Shown here piece by piece: positions 1-7,251 of a DNA stretch of 13,951 nt. This stretch comes from Chloroflexia bacterium (lineage in GTDB: Bacteria > Chloroflexota > Chloroflexia > Thermomicrobiales > JALYUS01), in assembly GCA_025924435.1 (NCBI GenBank), contig JAICIL010000089.1, positions 1 to 13,951 on the forward strand, in the 5' to 3' direction. Position numbers and translations under genes: made by a program. The notes under the pieces are model-generated. The model saw nothing but the letters and a program-made list of their open reading frames with translations. It had not been told where the DNA came from and searched no databases. Positions within the stretch are counted from its first letter, which is position 1, and each line of letters starts with the position of its first letter.

Positions 1-75
1 CCGAGAGTGGACGTACACCCCCGGACGTGGTACCGTGTCGGGAGGGAATGCGGTGCGGTGTGGGGGAAGGCACGG

Positions 76-1977
76 GTGAACCAGACGCGCGATCAGCGTG
101 ACAACCGGCAGGGCGGGGGGCGGCGCTGGCAAGGGACAGCAAGCGCGCCGCCGCAGACGAACCCCGAGGCGTTCGCGACCAATTTCCGCTCCCTCGCGCC
201 CTCCCTCTACGACTTCCTGGACCGCCTCACCGGCCGGAACGAGACCGCCAGCGCGCTGATGCGGCAGGTCGCCTCCCAGGCGGCGATGAGTGCGGCGAGC
301 GCCGATCAGTGGCCGTCGGCGCGCGCCTGGCTCTTCGCCCGCGCCTATACCGCCCTGCCCACCGAAACGAGCGCCGCCGCCGCCGACCCCGCGCCCTACA
401 TCGAACCCGATCCGGCCCTGCTGCCGCCCGTCGCGCCAGATAGCGGGCTGGATGACATGACCCGCGCCGTCTGGCGGGCAATCAGCGCCCTGCCCGTCGA
501 GCAGCACGCGCTCGTCCATCTGCACATCCGGGAGGCGATGGTCGTCGGCGAGGCGGCGAGCGTGCTCGGCATCACCGAGCGCGAGGCGAGCGACCGGCTC
601 CAGCGACTGGTCCCGGCGGTGGAGGCGGCGAGCCGCGCCCTCTTCCTCATCCGCTTCGGTCGCCCGCGCGATCCCGGCTTGGACGCGCTGCTCGCGGACC
701 TCAACATCACCCGCCTGACGCCCGAAGCGCGCGCCACCATCGAGGAGTACGCCAAACAATCGCCCGAAGCGCGCGCGATGCTCGACGCGGTGCCGCCGCC
801 CCTCACGGTATACGCCGCGCTCCGCCCGGTTCCGCCGCCCGCGGGGATCGCCGATGAAGCCATCGCGGGCGCGCTGCCCTGGCTGCCGCTCGTCGCGGAG
901 GCGACCACGGCGCTCGATCTGCCGCCGGATATGCCGACCACCGCCATCCCGGAGGGATCGGCACGCAACAGTGGAGACGCCCCCACCGGCGTGACGCCCG
1001 TCGCGGCGCCGTGGCGCTACGGCGATCGGGAGCCGGTCGAGGAGCACGAGGGCACGCGCGCGCTCGATATCCCCGTCCGGCAGCGCGTCATGCAGGAGGA
1101 GGCGGTCTTTGTCCCGCCGCCGCGCCCGACGAACCGCGCGCTCGGGCCGCTCGCGCTCCTCGGCCTGCTCGGCGGGGCGCTGATCGTCATCGTCGGCGCG
1201 CTCGTCCTCTTCCTCGTGCGCGGCGATTCGTCGAGCGGCGTCAGCGTCACGGCCACCGTCGGGGGCGGCACGACGACTCCGACGACCGCCCCGACCGTCG
1301 GCCTGCCCCCCGCCCTCCTGACCGCGACCGCGCTGGTGAACAGCATCGGCACCCCGACGCCGATCCCGACCGCGACGACCGCGCCCCGCCCGCCGGGTAC
1401 TGCGGCAGTCGGCAGCGTCACGCAGCCGACCACCGCGGCCACGCCGACGCCGCTCGGCACCGAGGCCGTCGCGACCGTCGCCGCCACACCGATTGATACG
1501 CCCGTCCCGAAGGTGACGCCGATCCCGCGCGAATCGCCGACGCCGCGCGTGACGCCGGCCCCGACGGACACACCCGGACCGACCCGTGCGCCGACGCGCG
1601 CGGCGACCGCGACGACCGCCCCGACGACGAAGCCAACGACCGTCCCGACCGCAACGGCGGCGGGCACGACCCCGACCACCGGCGCGGGCGGCACGCTCAC
1701 GCTGGATCGGGGGAGTATCAATCTCGGGACGGCCGGCACCTCCGGCGCCGTGACGCTCGGCAATGCCGGCGCGACGGCGGTGGGCTTCGCCGCCAAATCA
1801 AGCACGACCTGGCTTTCCGCCGCGCCCGCCAGCGGCAGCGTGCCCGCCGACGGAAATCTGCCGGTCACCGTCAGGGTCAATCGCGCGGGCCTCGCGCCCG
1901 GCAACTACAGTGGCACCATCACCTTCACGACGCCGAACGGCTCCTTCAGCGCCGTCACAGTCACCTTTACCGTGTGA
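76..1977 (+). CDS. Membrane-anchored sigma-70-like protein with extracellular BACON/Ig-like domain
   Basis: Residue numbers use the GTG at 76, chosen because a purine-rich GGGGAAGG lies 5 nt upstream; the frame stays open to the window edge, so GTG 7 or a start outside is possible. Residues about 29-95 resemble a weak sigma-70 region 2 (YDFLDRLTGRNE, then RAWLFARAY). Residues about 127-190 resemble region 4 with a helix-turn-helix (ALPVEQHALVHLHI, then GEAASVLGITEREASDRLQR). One hydrophobic segment at about 355-380 is followed by a Thr/Pro-rich stalk to about 535. The last 95 residues form a beta-rich repeat (GSINLGTAG, TTWLSAAPASGSVPA, NYSGTITFTT) typical of BACON/Ig-like surface domains. 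The likely topology is DNA- or polymerase-binding half inside and sensor half outside. I infer a membrane-tethered regulator. Region 2 lacks clear -10-reading residues, so it may not be a working sigma factor. No partner gene is adjacent. Confidence 0.75.
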   Translation: MNQTRDQRDNRQGGGRRWQGTASAPPQTNPEAFATNFRSLAPSLYDFLDRLTGRNETASALMRQVASQAAMSAASADQWPSARAWLFARAYTALPTETSAAAADPAPYIEPDPALLPPVAPDSGLDDMTRAVWRAISALPVEQHALVHLHIREAMVVGEAASVLGITEREASDRLQRLVPAVEAASRALFLIRFGRPRDPGLDALLADLNITRLTPEARATIEEYAKQSPEARAMLDAVPPPLTVYAALRPVPPPAGIADEAIAGALPWLPLVAEATTALDLPPDMPTTAIPEGSARNSGDAPTGVTPVAAPWRYGDREPVEEHEGTRALDIPVRQRVMQEEAVFVPPPRPTNRALGPLALLGLLGGALIVIVGALVLFLVRGDSSSGVSVTATVGGGTTTPTTAPTVGLPPALLTATALVNSIGTPTPIPTATTAPRPPGTAAVGSVTQPTTAATPTPLGTEAVATVAATPIDTPVPKVTPIPRESPTPRVTPAPTDTPGPTRAPTRAATATTAPTTKPTTVPTATAAGTTPTTGAGGTLTLDRGSINLGTAGTSGAVTLGNAGATAVGFAAKSSTTWLSAAPASGSVPADGNLPVTVRVNRAGLAPGNYSGTITFTTPNGSFSAVTVTFTV

Positions 1978-2064
1978 GGCAGGGGCCGGAGCATGTCCTT
2001 CGTGCGAGGCAATTCCGCTGTCAGTCCCGTCATGGAGTGTGGCGCACGCGGCGCGGGCGCATTC

Positions 2065-2073
2065 TGGTACACT
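2065..2073 (+). promoter_or_regulatory. Extended -10 promoter for the DinB-like gene
   Basis: TGG-TACACT fits the extended -10 pattern TGnTAnnnT and lies 47 nt before the start at 2121. No convincing -35 is seen at 16-18 nt upstream, as is common for extended -10 promoters. The same pattern occurs before three other genes here. Confidence 0.5.
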
Positions 2074-2120
2074 AGCGCCCACTGGCGGCACGACGGCGAG
2101 CGACAGGAGCGGAGAAGGCG

Positions 2121-2735
2121 ATGACGGCGACCACGACGGCCCAGGCAACGCAGGAGCGGATGCGGCAGCGCGAGCGCGCCCGCGAGAAAGAGCGCGTGCT
2201 GCGCGACATGGACAAGTCCTGGCGGGCATTGATGGACAGCATCCGGGGCATCCCGGAGTCGCTGATGACCGAGCCGGGTGTCTCCGGTCACTGGTCCGTC
2301 AAGGACATCCTCGCCCACATCGCGGCGTGGGACCGCGAGACGACGCGCGTCGTCATGCAGATCCTGCGCGGCGACGAACCGCAGTGGCCGATCCACGACC
2401 AGAAGTTCAATGACCTCAACTACGAGGCGGACAAGAACCTGCCCGTCGTCGAGGCGCGGAACCGCGCGCTCTCCGCGCACAAGGCGCTCGTCGAAATGCT
2501 GGACGGCAAGGCGGAAGTGCGCGCGGCGTGGCTGCGCGGCGCGACGTACGATCACTACCCGGAGCACACGGAGGACATCCTCCGCTGGCGGAGGGCGCAC
2601 CCGCTCGTGCCCGACCCCGACATCGCGCGTTCCGCGGGCGCCGCGGCGCAGCAGGATGTGCCCAGCTCATCCGCCGCGCACGCCAACGTCCCCACGCCGG
2701 AGACCGCCGAACCGCCCCGCATGCCGCATCGCTAG
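2121..2735 (+). CDS. DinB-superfamily protein (ClbS/DfsB-like)
   Basis: Product of 204 aa. The ATG at 2121 follows a GGAG/GAAGG ribosome-binding region. Residues 8-30 are very rich in Arg, Glu and Gln and probably form a charged helix or coiled coil. Residues 31-160 match the four-helix DinB/DfsB fold: GHWSVKDILAHIAAWDRE (about 57-73) followed by DHYPEHTEDILRW (144-156). H66, H145 and H149 reproduce the H...H-x3-H metal-binding triad of the superfamily. Residues 161-204 are a low-complexity Ala/Pro tail. Known members include metal-dependent thiol transferases, stress proteins and ClbS, a colibactin-resistance hydrolase; which activity applies is not visible. It is monocistronic and converges on the MFS gene with a 17-bp gap. 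The family call is firm; the subfamily is tentative. Confidence 0.8.
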   Translation: MTATTTAQATQERMRQRERAREKERVLRDMDKSWRALMDSIRGIPESLMTEPGVSGHWSVKDILAHIAAWDRETTRVVMQILRGDEPQWPIHDQKFNDLNYEADKNLPVVEARNRALSAHKALVEMLDGKAEVRAAWLRGATYDHYPEHTEDILRWRRAHPLVPDPDIARSAGAAAQQDVPSSSAAHANVPTPETAEPPRMPHR

Positions 2736-2752
2736 TCTTCGGCGAGCGTCGT

Positions 2753-4015
2753 CTATGCGTTGGCCGCGTCCGGCTGTGCCTCGGCGGTGGCGACGAGGCC
2801 CTCGCCCTCGATCTCGGCCTCGCGGGCGGCATTGACCGAGACGGCGCGCCAGACGAGGAAGGCGGCGAGCAGGCCGCTCCAGCCGAGCAGCGGGCCGAGC
2901 CAGCGGTAGCCGAGCGTGCCGATAATCACCCCGCCGATGATCGAGGCGAAGACGCCGCCCGCCTGCACGGTCGCGCTGTTGACACCGCCCGTCGCCCCCT
3001 TGCCCGCCGGCGTCACGGCGAGCAGGAGCGTCTGCTGCGTCGTGTACCCCGCGCCCATGCAGGCGTGGTAGCACATCGTCAGGGCGAGCATGATCGGCAG
3101 CGGCGCGAGTAGCCCGGTCGCCAGGACGAGGATCGGGAAGCCGAGCGCATTCGCCCAGACATTGATGCGCTGCGGCCCGTAGCGCGGCGTCAGGCGGCTG
3201 GCGAGGTTGACGCCGACGAGATAGCCGACGGACGTACCCAGCGAGAGATAGCCGATCGCCGCGATGCTGACGCCGTAGACATCCGAGAAGAGCAGGGCGA
3301 TGTACGTCCCCATCGCGGACCAGTGCAGCGTGCGCGCGACGTTCGAGGTGATCAGGGCACGCGTCGCCCGGTGCCGGAACGGGAGGATCAGCCCGCTGCC
3401 GAAGAGCGCGCGGAGCATGCCGCGCGGCAGCCGCGCCAGCGGCGGATCGGCGGGCAGGAAACGCGGCAAGAAGATGATGCCGAGCGTCGCCCACGCCGCG
3501 TAGACGAGCACGCTGCCGCGCCACGAGGTGAACTGGGCGATCTGGGTGAAGAGGACATTCGTGATGATGCCGCCCAATGAGAGTGTCGAGGTGATCCAGC
3601 CGATCGCGACGGTGCGCATCGCGCCGGAGAACCGCTCCGCCGCCAGGGAGTAGACCGACGGCATGATGCCGCCCCAACTCGCCCCGCCGATGATCCGGAC
3701 GAGCAGCAGCACGCCGAAACTGGGCGAAAAGGCGGCGGCGATCCCGGCGACGAGCGTGAGCAGGATACCGATGGCGATCAGCCGCTTGCGCCCGAAGGCG
3801 TCGGAGAGCGGCGCGAGGATGAGCGTCAGGACGATGCCGCTCAGGTTGCTGACCGTCGAAAGCTGCCCGACCAGCGCCGTGCCGATGCCGAAATCCCGCG
3901 CGACCGCCGGATAGAGGCTGGGCGCGGGCTGGTTGCCGGCATTCGCGAGGAAGGTGATGAGGCACAGGACGAGGATCAGTCGCCGCTCCGCCCGCCGTTG
4001 TCCCGTCGCTCGCAC
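2753..4015 (-). CDS. Major facilitator superfamily (MFS) transporter
   Basis: Product of 420 aa, a normal MFS length, with about 12 hydrophobic segments. The GTG at 4015 is preferred over upstream in-frame codons: it has a GGGAGGGG ribosome-binding site just upstream, and the extra residues upstream would be non-hydrophobic, cysteine-containing and encoded by the inverted repeat of an insertion sequence. The protein starts with a short basic stretch and the first membrane helix (LILVLCLITFLANAGNQP, about 13-30). The loop 2-3 motif A is clear (APLSDAFGRKR, about 68-78). Arg and Gly motifs in helix 4 (LLVRIIGGASWGGIMP) fit the drug/sugar-efflux branch of the family. The C-terminal 25 residues are acidic and cytoplasmic. 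Substrate is unknown; export of a small molecule is the usual role of such single-gene units. The stop TAG converges on the DinB-like gene. Confidence 0.88.
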   Translation of the reverse strand: MRATGQRRAERRLILVLCLITFLANAGNQPAPSLYPAVARDFGIGTALVGQLSTVSNLSGIVLTLILAPLSDAFGRKRLIAIGILLTLVAGIAAAFSPSFGVLLLVRIIGGASWGGIMPSVYSLAAERFSGAMRTVAIGWITSTLSLGGIITNVLFTQIAQFTSWRGSVLVYAAWATLGIIFLPRFLPADPPLARLPRGMLRALFGSGLILPFRHRATRALITSNVARTLHWSAMGTYIALLFSDVYGVSIAAIGYLSLGTSVGYLVGVNLASRLTPRYGPQRINVWANALGFPILVLATGLLAPLPIMLALTMCYHACMGAGYTTQQTLLLAVTPAGKGATGGVNSATVQAGGVFASIIGGVIIGTLGYRWLGPLLGWSGLLAAFLVWRAVSVNAAREAEIEGEGLVATAEAQPDAANA

Positions 4016-4017
4016 TG

Positions 4018-4025
4018 CCCCTCCC
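4018..4025 (-). promoter_or_regulatory. Ribosome-binding site fixing the MFS start
   Basis: On the minus strand GGGAGGGG lies 2 nt before the GTG at 4015 (the GGGAGG core lies 4 nt before it). None of the upstream in-frame codons has a comparable site, so it decides the start. Confidence 0.6.
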
Positions 4026-4045
4026 TCCCCGCTGTTGCGGCGCGT

Positions 4046-4054
4046 ATCGTAGCA
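4046..4054 (-). promoter_or_regulatory. Extended -10 promoter of the MFS gene, cut off from any -35 by an insertion sequence
   Basis: The minus strand reads TGC-TACGAT (TGnTAnnnT), 31 nt before the GTG start. The position where a -35 would lie (4069-4074) is inside the left inverted repeat of the insertion sequence and reads GGGGCC, so the original -35, if any, has been displaced. Confidence 0.5.
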
Positions 4055-4057
4055 TAC

Positions 4058-4096
4058 CCTCACCCCCGGCCCCCTCCTGACCGGGGGACGGTGTGT
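4058..4096 (+). repeat. Left terminal inverted repeat of the IS remnant
   Basis: It begins CCTCACCCCCGGCCCCCTCC and ends GACGGTGTGT. It matches the reverse complement of 5191-5229 except for one C and one G run-length change and a CC/TT difference near the middle. The C-rich outer part resembles very common bacterial repeat ends; the inner ACGGTGTGT is what ties this pair together. Confidence 0.85.
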
Positions 4097-4104
4097 ACGA
4101 ACCG

Positions 4105-5156
4105 ATGCCTTTCCGCGCTCGCAGCCCGCGCACCATCGAGGCCTCGCTCTCTGGGTGCTCGCCGCCCTCGCCCCGGTCGGCACGCGCACCAATCTGCGTG
4201 AGCGGTTCGCACAACCGCTCTGCGACGGGGCGGACAAGCGCCCCCCCGGCAGACACAGTGGGCGGTGGAGGCCTGCTTTGCTCCCCTGCTGCGCGGGCTG
4301 TTGCGCCAGTGGCGGGGAGACGCGCTTGCCCGCGCGCTCGACACCCCACCTTGCACGACCGCGTCGTCGCCCTCGTGGTCAGCGTCCTCTATCGCGGCGC
4401 CGCCATTTCCGTCGCCTGGCACATGCTGCCCGCCGACGAGAAGGAGGCATGGCTCCCCCATTTCCAACACCCGCTTGCCCTGCTCGTCTCCGCTATCCCC
4501 GCGCGCATGCGGGGGGTTGCCCTCACCGATTGCGGCCTGGGCAGTCCCGCGTTGTGGTCCACGATCTGCGGCTACCACTGGCATCCCGTGATGCGGGTTG
4601 CCAATGACATCGTCTTTCAACCAACGGGGCACGTCGCTGTCCCGCCCGGACGCTGGTTGCCTGACCGGGGCACGCCTGGATGGGCGGCGGCATCGCCTTC
4701 AGCCAACGCCGCCGTGCCGCGACGGTGATCGTCATTTGGGCGGCGGACGAAGCGGCGTGCTGGATGGTCTTGACCGATCGGGCGCCGCAGGCAGTCGGAG
4801 TGGCGTGATATGGCTTGCGCGTCTGGGTCGAGTTCGGCTTCCGGATGCTGAAGCGTGTCGGCTGGCGATGGCAGCGCAGTGACGCCGAGCGGATCGCCCG
4901 CCACCGGCTGGTATTGGCGATTACCATGCTGTGGACGGTGGCGGTGGGCACGCGGGTCGAGGAAGCAGACCAGCGGGGAAGTGCCCCGACCCACCTGCAT
5001 CAGCCGACGCCGCCCTCGCTGCCACACGATCGGCCACGGCGGGTCAGTCTCGTGGCGGCGGGACGCAGTTGGCTGGTGCGCCAATTGGTGCATGGGCGAT
5101 TGTGGACGCGGCTCTGGTTGACGCCCGAACTCTGGCCGGAGCCACCGACGGATTGA
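4105..5156 (+). pseudogene. IS4-family transposase pseudogene (three frameshifts, one nonsense codon)
   Basis: Homologous-looking protein is spread over three frames. The N-terminal part (GLALWVLAALAPVGTRTNL, about 4140-4240) shifts at a C7 run (4241-4247) into QWAVEACFAPLLRGLLRQWR (4256-4342). It shifts again at CCCC (4344-4347) into TLHDRVVALVVSVLYRGAAI and LTDCGLGS. A third shift near GGGG (4667-4670) leads into GHAWMGGGIAF and the C-terminal part. All three are consistent with loss of one base. A TGA at 4806-4808 sits where a Trp is expected in such proteins, directly before the IS4 signature Y-GL-R-VWV-E-FGFRML-K (4809-4853). The three acidic catalytic residues are still recognisable: D at 4340, D at 4528 and E at 4830. 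The exact start is uncertain. The lesions lie in homopolymers, so sequencing error is an alternative for the shifts but not for the TGA. Confidence 0.8.
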
Positions 5157-5190
5157 TGTATTCTCTATCATGTCGCCCCACTCTGAACGG

Positions 5191-5229
5191 ACACACCGTC
5201 CCCAATCAGGAGGGGGCCGGGGGGTGAGG
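5191..5229 (-). repeat. Right terminal inverted repeat, overlapping the 3' end of livM
   Basis: Reverse complement of the left repeat with few differences and the same 39-nt length. The livM stop codon (5206-5208) and its last seven sense codons are inside it. Confidence 0.85.
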
Positions 5230-6264
5230 CTCCTCCCGCCGCGACGCGCGCAATCGCCGCGTCGCGAAGGTCCCGGCGATGCCGCGCGGGAAGAAGAGGA
5301 CGAGCAGGACGAAGATGATGCCGAGGATGAAGAGCGGATCGGCCAGCGGGCGACCGAGGACGCCGGGCAGCGCGCCCACCGTGCCGGACGCCGCCCACGT
5401 CGTCAGGCGCACATCGAGATAATGGTAGAGCAGCGCCCCGGCCACCGGCCCCCAGAGCGCGCCGCTGCCGCCGATAATCACCATCAGCAGGAGTGCGACC
5501 GTGAAATCGGAGCGCACGGAGGCGGGCGTCGCGCCGCTCGACAAAAGGAGGTAGAGAATACCGCCAACCATCGCGATCACGGATGCGATGACGAAGGCGA
5601 GCAGTTTATACGTGTACGGGCGCAGCCCGACCATCTCGACGCGCCGCTCGTTCTCGCGGATGCCCTCCCAGATGTGGCCCGTCGGCGACGTAATCATCCG
5701 GAGCGCGAGGAGATAGACGGCGATCAGGACGCCGAGCGTCAGCCAGTAGAGATTGCCGGTGTGGACGACGCCGACCATCCACGCCGGCAGGTTCTTCGTC
5801 GGCAGGCTCAACCCCTCCTCGCCGCCCGTCAGCGCGCCGGGGTTCTTGCCGACGACGACCGCACCCGCCTGGGCGAAGGCGAGCGTCACCATCGCGAAGT
5901 AGACGCCCTGCGTCCTGAGGGCGAGCGCGCCGATTGCCACGGCAAGGGCGAGCGTCACAACGAGCGTGAAGAGCAGCGCGGGGCCGAGCGACCACTGCCA
6001 GCGGCGCAGCGCGATCACCGGCAGATAGACGCCCGCGCCGAAAAAGAGCGCGTGCCCGAAGGAGAGGATGCCGGTATAGCCGAACAGGAGGTTGTACGAG
6101 AGCGCGGCGATGCCGAACGCGAAGCCGACCGCGAGCAGTTGCAGGTTCCCCGCCCGGTTGAGCGGGCCGTCGAAGAGCAGCGGGATATGCGCCGTCACCT
6201 TCGGCACGACGAGCAGCGCCGCGAGGATAATCACCGGCCAGAAGGGCCGCACGCGCCGCGTCAT
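5206..6264 (-). CDS. livM: HAAT-family ABC transporter permease LivM
   Basis: Product of 352 aa, one of the two membrane subunits of a branched-chain-amino-acid-type importer. The ATG at 6264 overlaps the livH stop as ATGA, which fixes the start and implies translational coupling. Membrane segments begin at about residues 9 and 41. The LivM hallmarks are present: GYTGILSFGHALFFGAG (about 62-78), GGEEGLSLP, the cytoplasmic coupling stretch IRENERRVEMVGLRP (about 200-215) that docks on the ATPases, and IIGGSGALWGPVAGALL near the end. The last helix (LFILGIIFVLLVLFFPRGIAG) is complete, but the final residues PHPPAPS are encoded by an insertion-sequence inverted repeat that also supplies the TGA. 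The native tail is therefore slightly altered, probably without loss of function. Confidence 0.9.
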   Translation of the reverse strand: MTRRVRPFWPVIILAALLVVPKVTAHIPLLFDGPLNRAGNLQLLAVGFAFGIAALSYNLLFGYTGILSFGHALFFGAGVYLPVIALRRWQWSLGPALLFTLVVTLALAVAIGALALRTQGVYFAMVTLAFAQAGAVVVGKNPGALTGGEEGLSLPTKNLPAWMVGVVHTGNLYWLTLGVLIAVYLLALRMITSPTGHIWEGIRENERRVEMVGLRPYTYKLLAFVIASVIAMVGGILYLLLSSGATPASVRSDFTVALLLMVIIGGSGALWGPVAGALLYHYLDVRLTTWAASGTVGALPGVLGRPLADPLFILGIIFVLLVLFFPRGIAGTFATRRLRASRREEPHPPAPS

Positions 6265-7151
6265 CGCCGCGCCCCCAGGAGGCCGCCCGGCCGGACGAGC
6301 AGCACGACGGCAAGTAGGATGACGACGACGAAGTCCCCCAGCCACGCCGCCGCGTAGTAGTTCGCGTACTGCTGCGAGAGGCCGATGATCGCCGCCGCCA
6401 GGGCGCTCCCGCCGATGGAGCCAAGCCCGCCGATTACGACGACGATGAAGGCGAAGATGAGATTGACCGTGCCGATACTCGGATCAATGGACTTGAAGTA
6501 CGCACCGCCGAAGACGCCGCCCAGCCCCGCCAGCGCGCCGCCGAGCGCGAAGACGAGGGTGAAGGCGCGGTTGACATCAATGCCGAGCGCCTGCACCATC
6601 TCGCGGTTCTCCGCGCCCGCCCGGACGATCAGCCCGTATCGCGTGTACCGCAGGAAGAGCAGCATCAGCCCCAGCACAATCGCCGCGACGGCGATCAGCA
6701 CCAACCGGTTCGCCGGGACGCGCGCCCCCGCGATGGTCAGGGTTGCGGCCATCCAGCGCGGCTGCGGGAAGAGCTTGGCGTCGTGCTTCCAGATCACCGC
6801 CGTCAGTTCGGTGAGCGCCAGCCCCGCGCCGAGCGTGACGAGCACCTGCGCGATGGTGCGTTTGTAAAGCGGCCGCAGCAGCACGACCTCCGTCCCCGTC
6901 GCCAGCGCCGCCCCCGCCACGACCGCCGCGACAATCGCCAGCAGGAAAATGCCCGTGGAGGCGTTGCCGCCCACCGGCGTCTTCGTCGCGATCACCCACC
7001 ACGCGGCGTACGCGCCCCACGTGAAGAACGCCCCGTGCGCGAAATTCAGCACGTCCATCAGCCCGAAAATCAGCGACAGCCCGGACGCGAGCAGAAAATA
7101 CATCGCCGCCAGCGCCAGCCCCGTCAAGGTGATGAAGATTAGCGTGCTCAT
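6261..7151 (-). CDS. livH: HAAT-family ABC transporter permease LivH
   Basis: Product of 296 aa, typical for LivH. The ATG at 7151 follows GGAGAG at 4 nt, a good ribosome-binding site. The first helix leads into the family signature SGLSLIFGLMDVLNFAHGAFFTWGAYAAW (split here: SGLSLIFGLMDV then LNFAHGAFFTWG, residues about 23-46). LLRPLYKRTIAQVLVTLGAGL, the coupling region RAGAENREMVQALGIDV and the conserved VIGGLGSIGGSALAAAIIGL follow. About eight hydrophobic segments are visible. It pairs with LivM to form the pore. Its stop overlaps the livM start by 4 bp. Here the two permeases come last in the operon, whereas a K-H-M-G-F order is more usual. Confidence 0.92.
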   Translation of the reverse strand: MSTLIFITLTGLALAAMYFLLASGLSLIFGLMDVLNFAHGAFFTWGAYAAWWVIATKTPVGGNASTGIFLLAIVAAVVAGAALATGTEVVLLRPLYKRTIAQVLVTLGAGLALTELTAVIWKHDAKLFPQPRWMAATLTIAGARVPANRLVLIAVAAIVLGLMLLFLRYTRYGLIVRAGAENREMVQALGIDVNRAFTLVFALGGALAGLGGVFGGAYFKSIDPSIGTVNLIFAFIVVVIGGLGSIGGSALAAAIIGLSQQYANYYAAAWLGDFVVVILLAVVLLVRPGGLLGARR

Positions 7152-7187
7152 GGCTCTCCAGAGTAATCAGTAGTCAGAACGAGGTAG

Positions 7188-7207
7188 GGGCGCACAGCCG
7201 TGCGCCC
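7188..7207. repeat. Short GC hairpin between livF and livH
   Basis: GGGCGCAC and GTGCGCCC form a perfect 8-bp stem with an AGCC loop. It lies upstream of the livH ribosome-binding site. The text GTAGGGGCGCAC...GTGCGCCC resembles a palindrome I recall as widespread in intergenic DNA of Chloroflexota and others. There is no T-tract, so it is not an ordinary terminator. Confidence 0.75.
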
Positions 7208-7223
7208 TCCGGCTCGTATCCCC

Positions 7224-7251
7224 TCAGTCCTCAGTCCTTAGTCCTCAGTCC
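7224..7251. repeat. Four-unit heptanucleotide tandem repeat at the livF stop
   Basis: Units TCAGTCC, TCAGTCC, TTAGTCC, TCAGTCC run without gaps; a degenerate fifth unit follows. On the minus strand it reads GGACTGA-type units, and the livF stop TGA (7233-7231) and six preceding codons are within it. Confidence 0.85.

Larger units (their letters stand above)
4058..5229 (+). mobile_element. Decayed IS4-family insertion sequence (about 1.17 kb)
   Basis: Two 39-bp imperfect inverted repeats (4058-4096 and 5191-5229) bracket a broken IS4-type transposase read on the plus strand. Spacing, single transposase and the YREK motif all fit an IS4-family element of normal size. No target-site duplication can be recognised outside the ends. 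The left end abuts the MFS promoter and the right end overlaps the 3' end of livM, so the element now forms the whole spacer between two divergently oriented transcription units. It is probably immobile by itself; movement by a related intact copy elsewhere cannot be excluded because the ends are well preserved. Confidence 0.8.

Noticed and set aside
1017..1904. 295-codon Val/Gly-rich open frame opposite the Thr/Pro stalk
   Set aside because: Mirror of the Thr/Pro repeat codons; no start signals or domain.
1978..2064. Terminator after the first gene
   Set aside because: No stem followed by a T-tract could be found in this spacer.
4016..4237. N-terminal extension of the MFS gene to 4237
   Set aside because: It would be encoded by the IS inverted repeat and transposase remnant; the GTG at 4015 has the ribosome-binding site and starts just before the first membrane helix.
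5170..6357. 395-codon open frame opposite livM
   Set aside because: Arg/Glu-rich antisense shadow of a clear permease gene, beginning inside the IS remnant.
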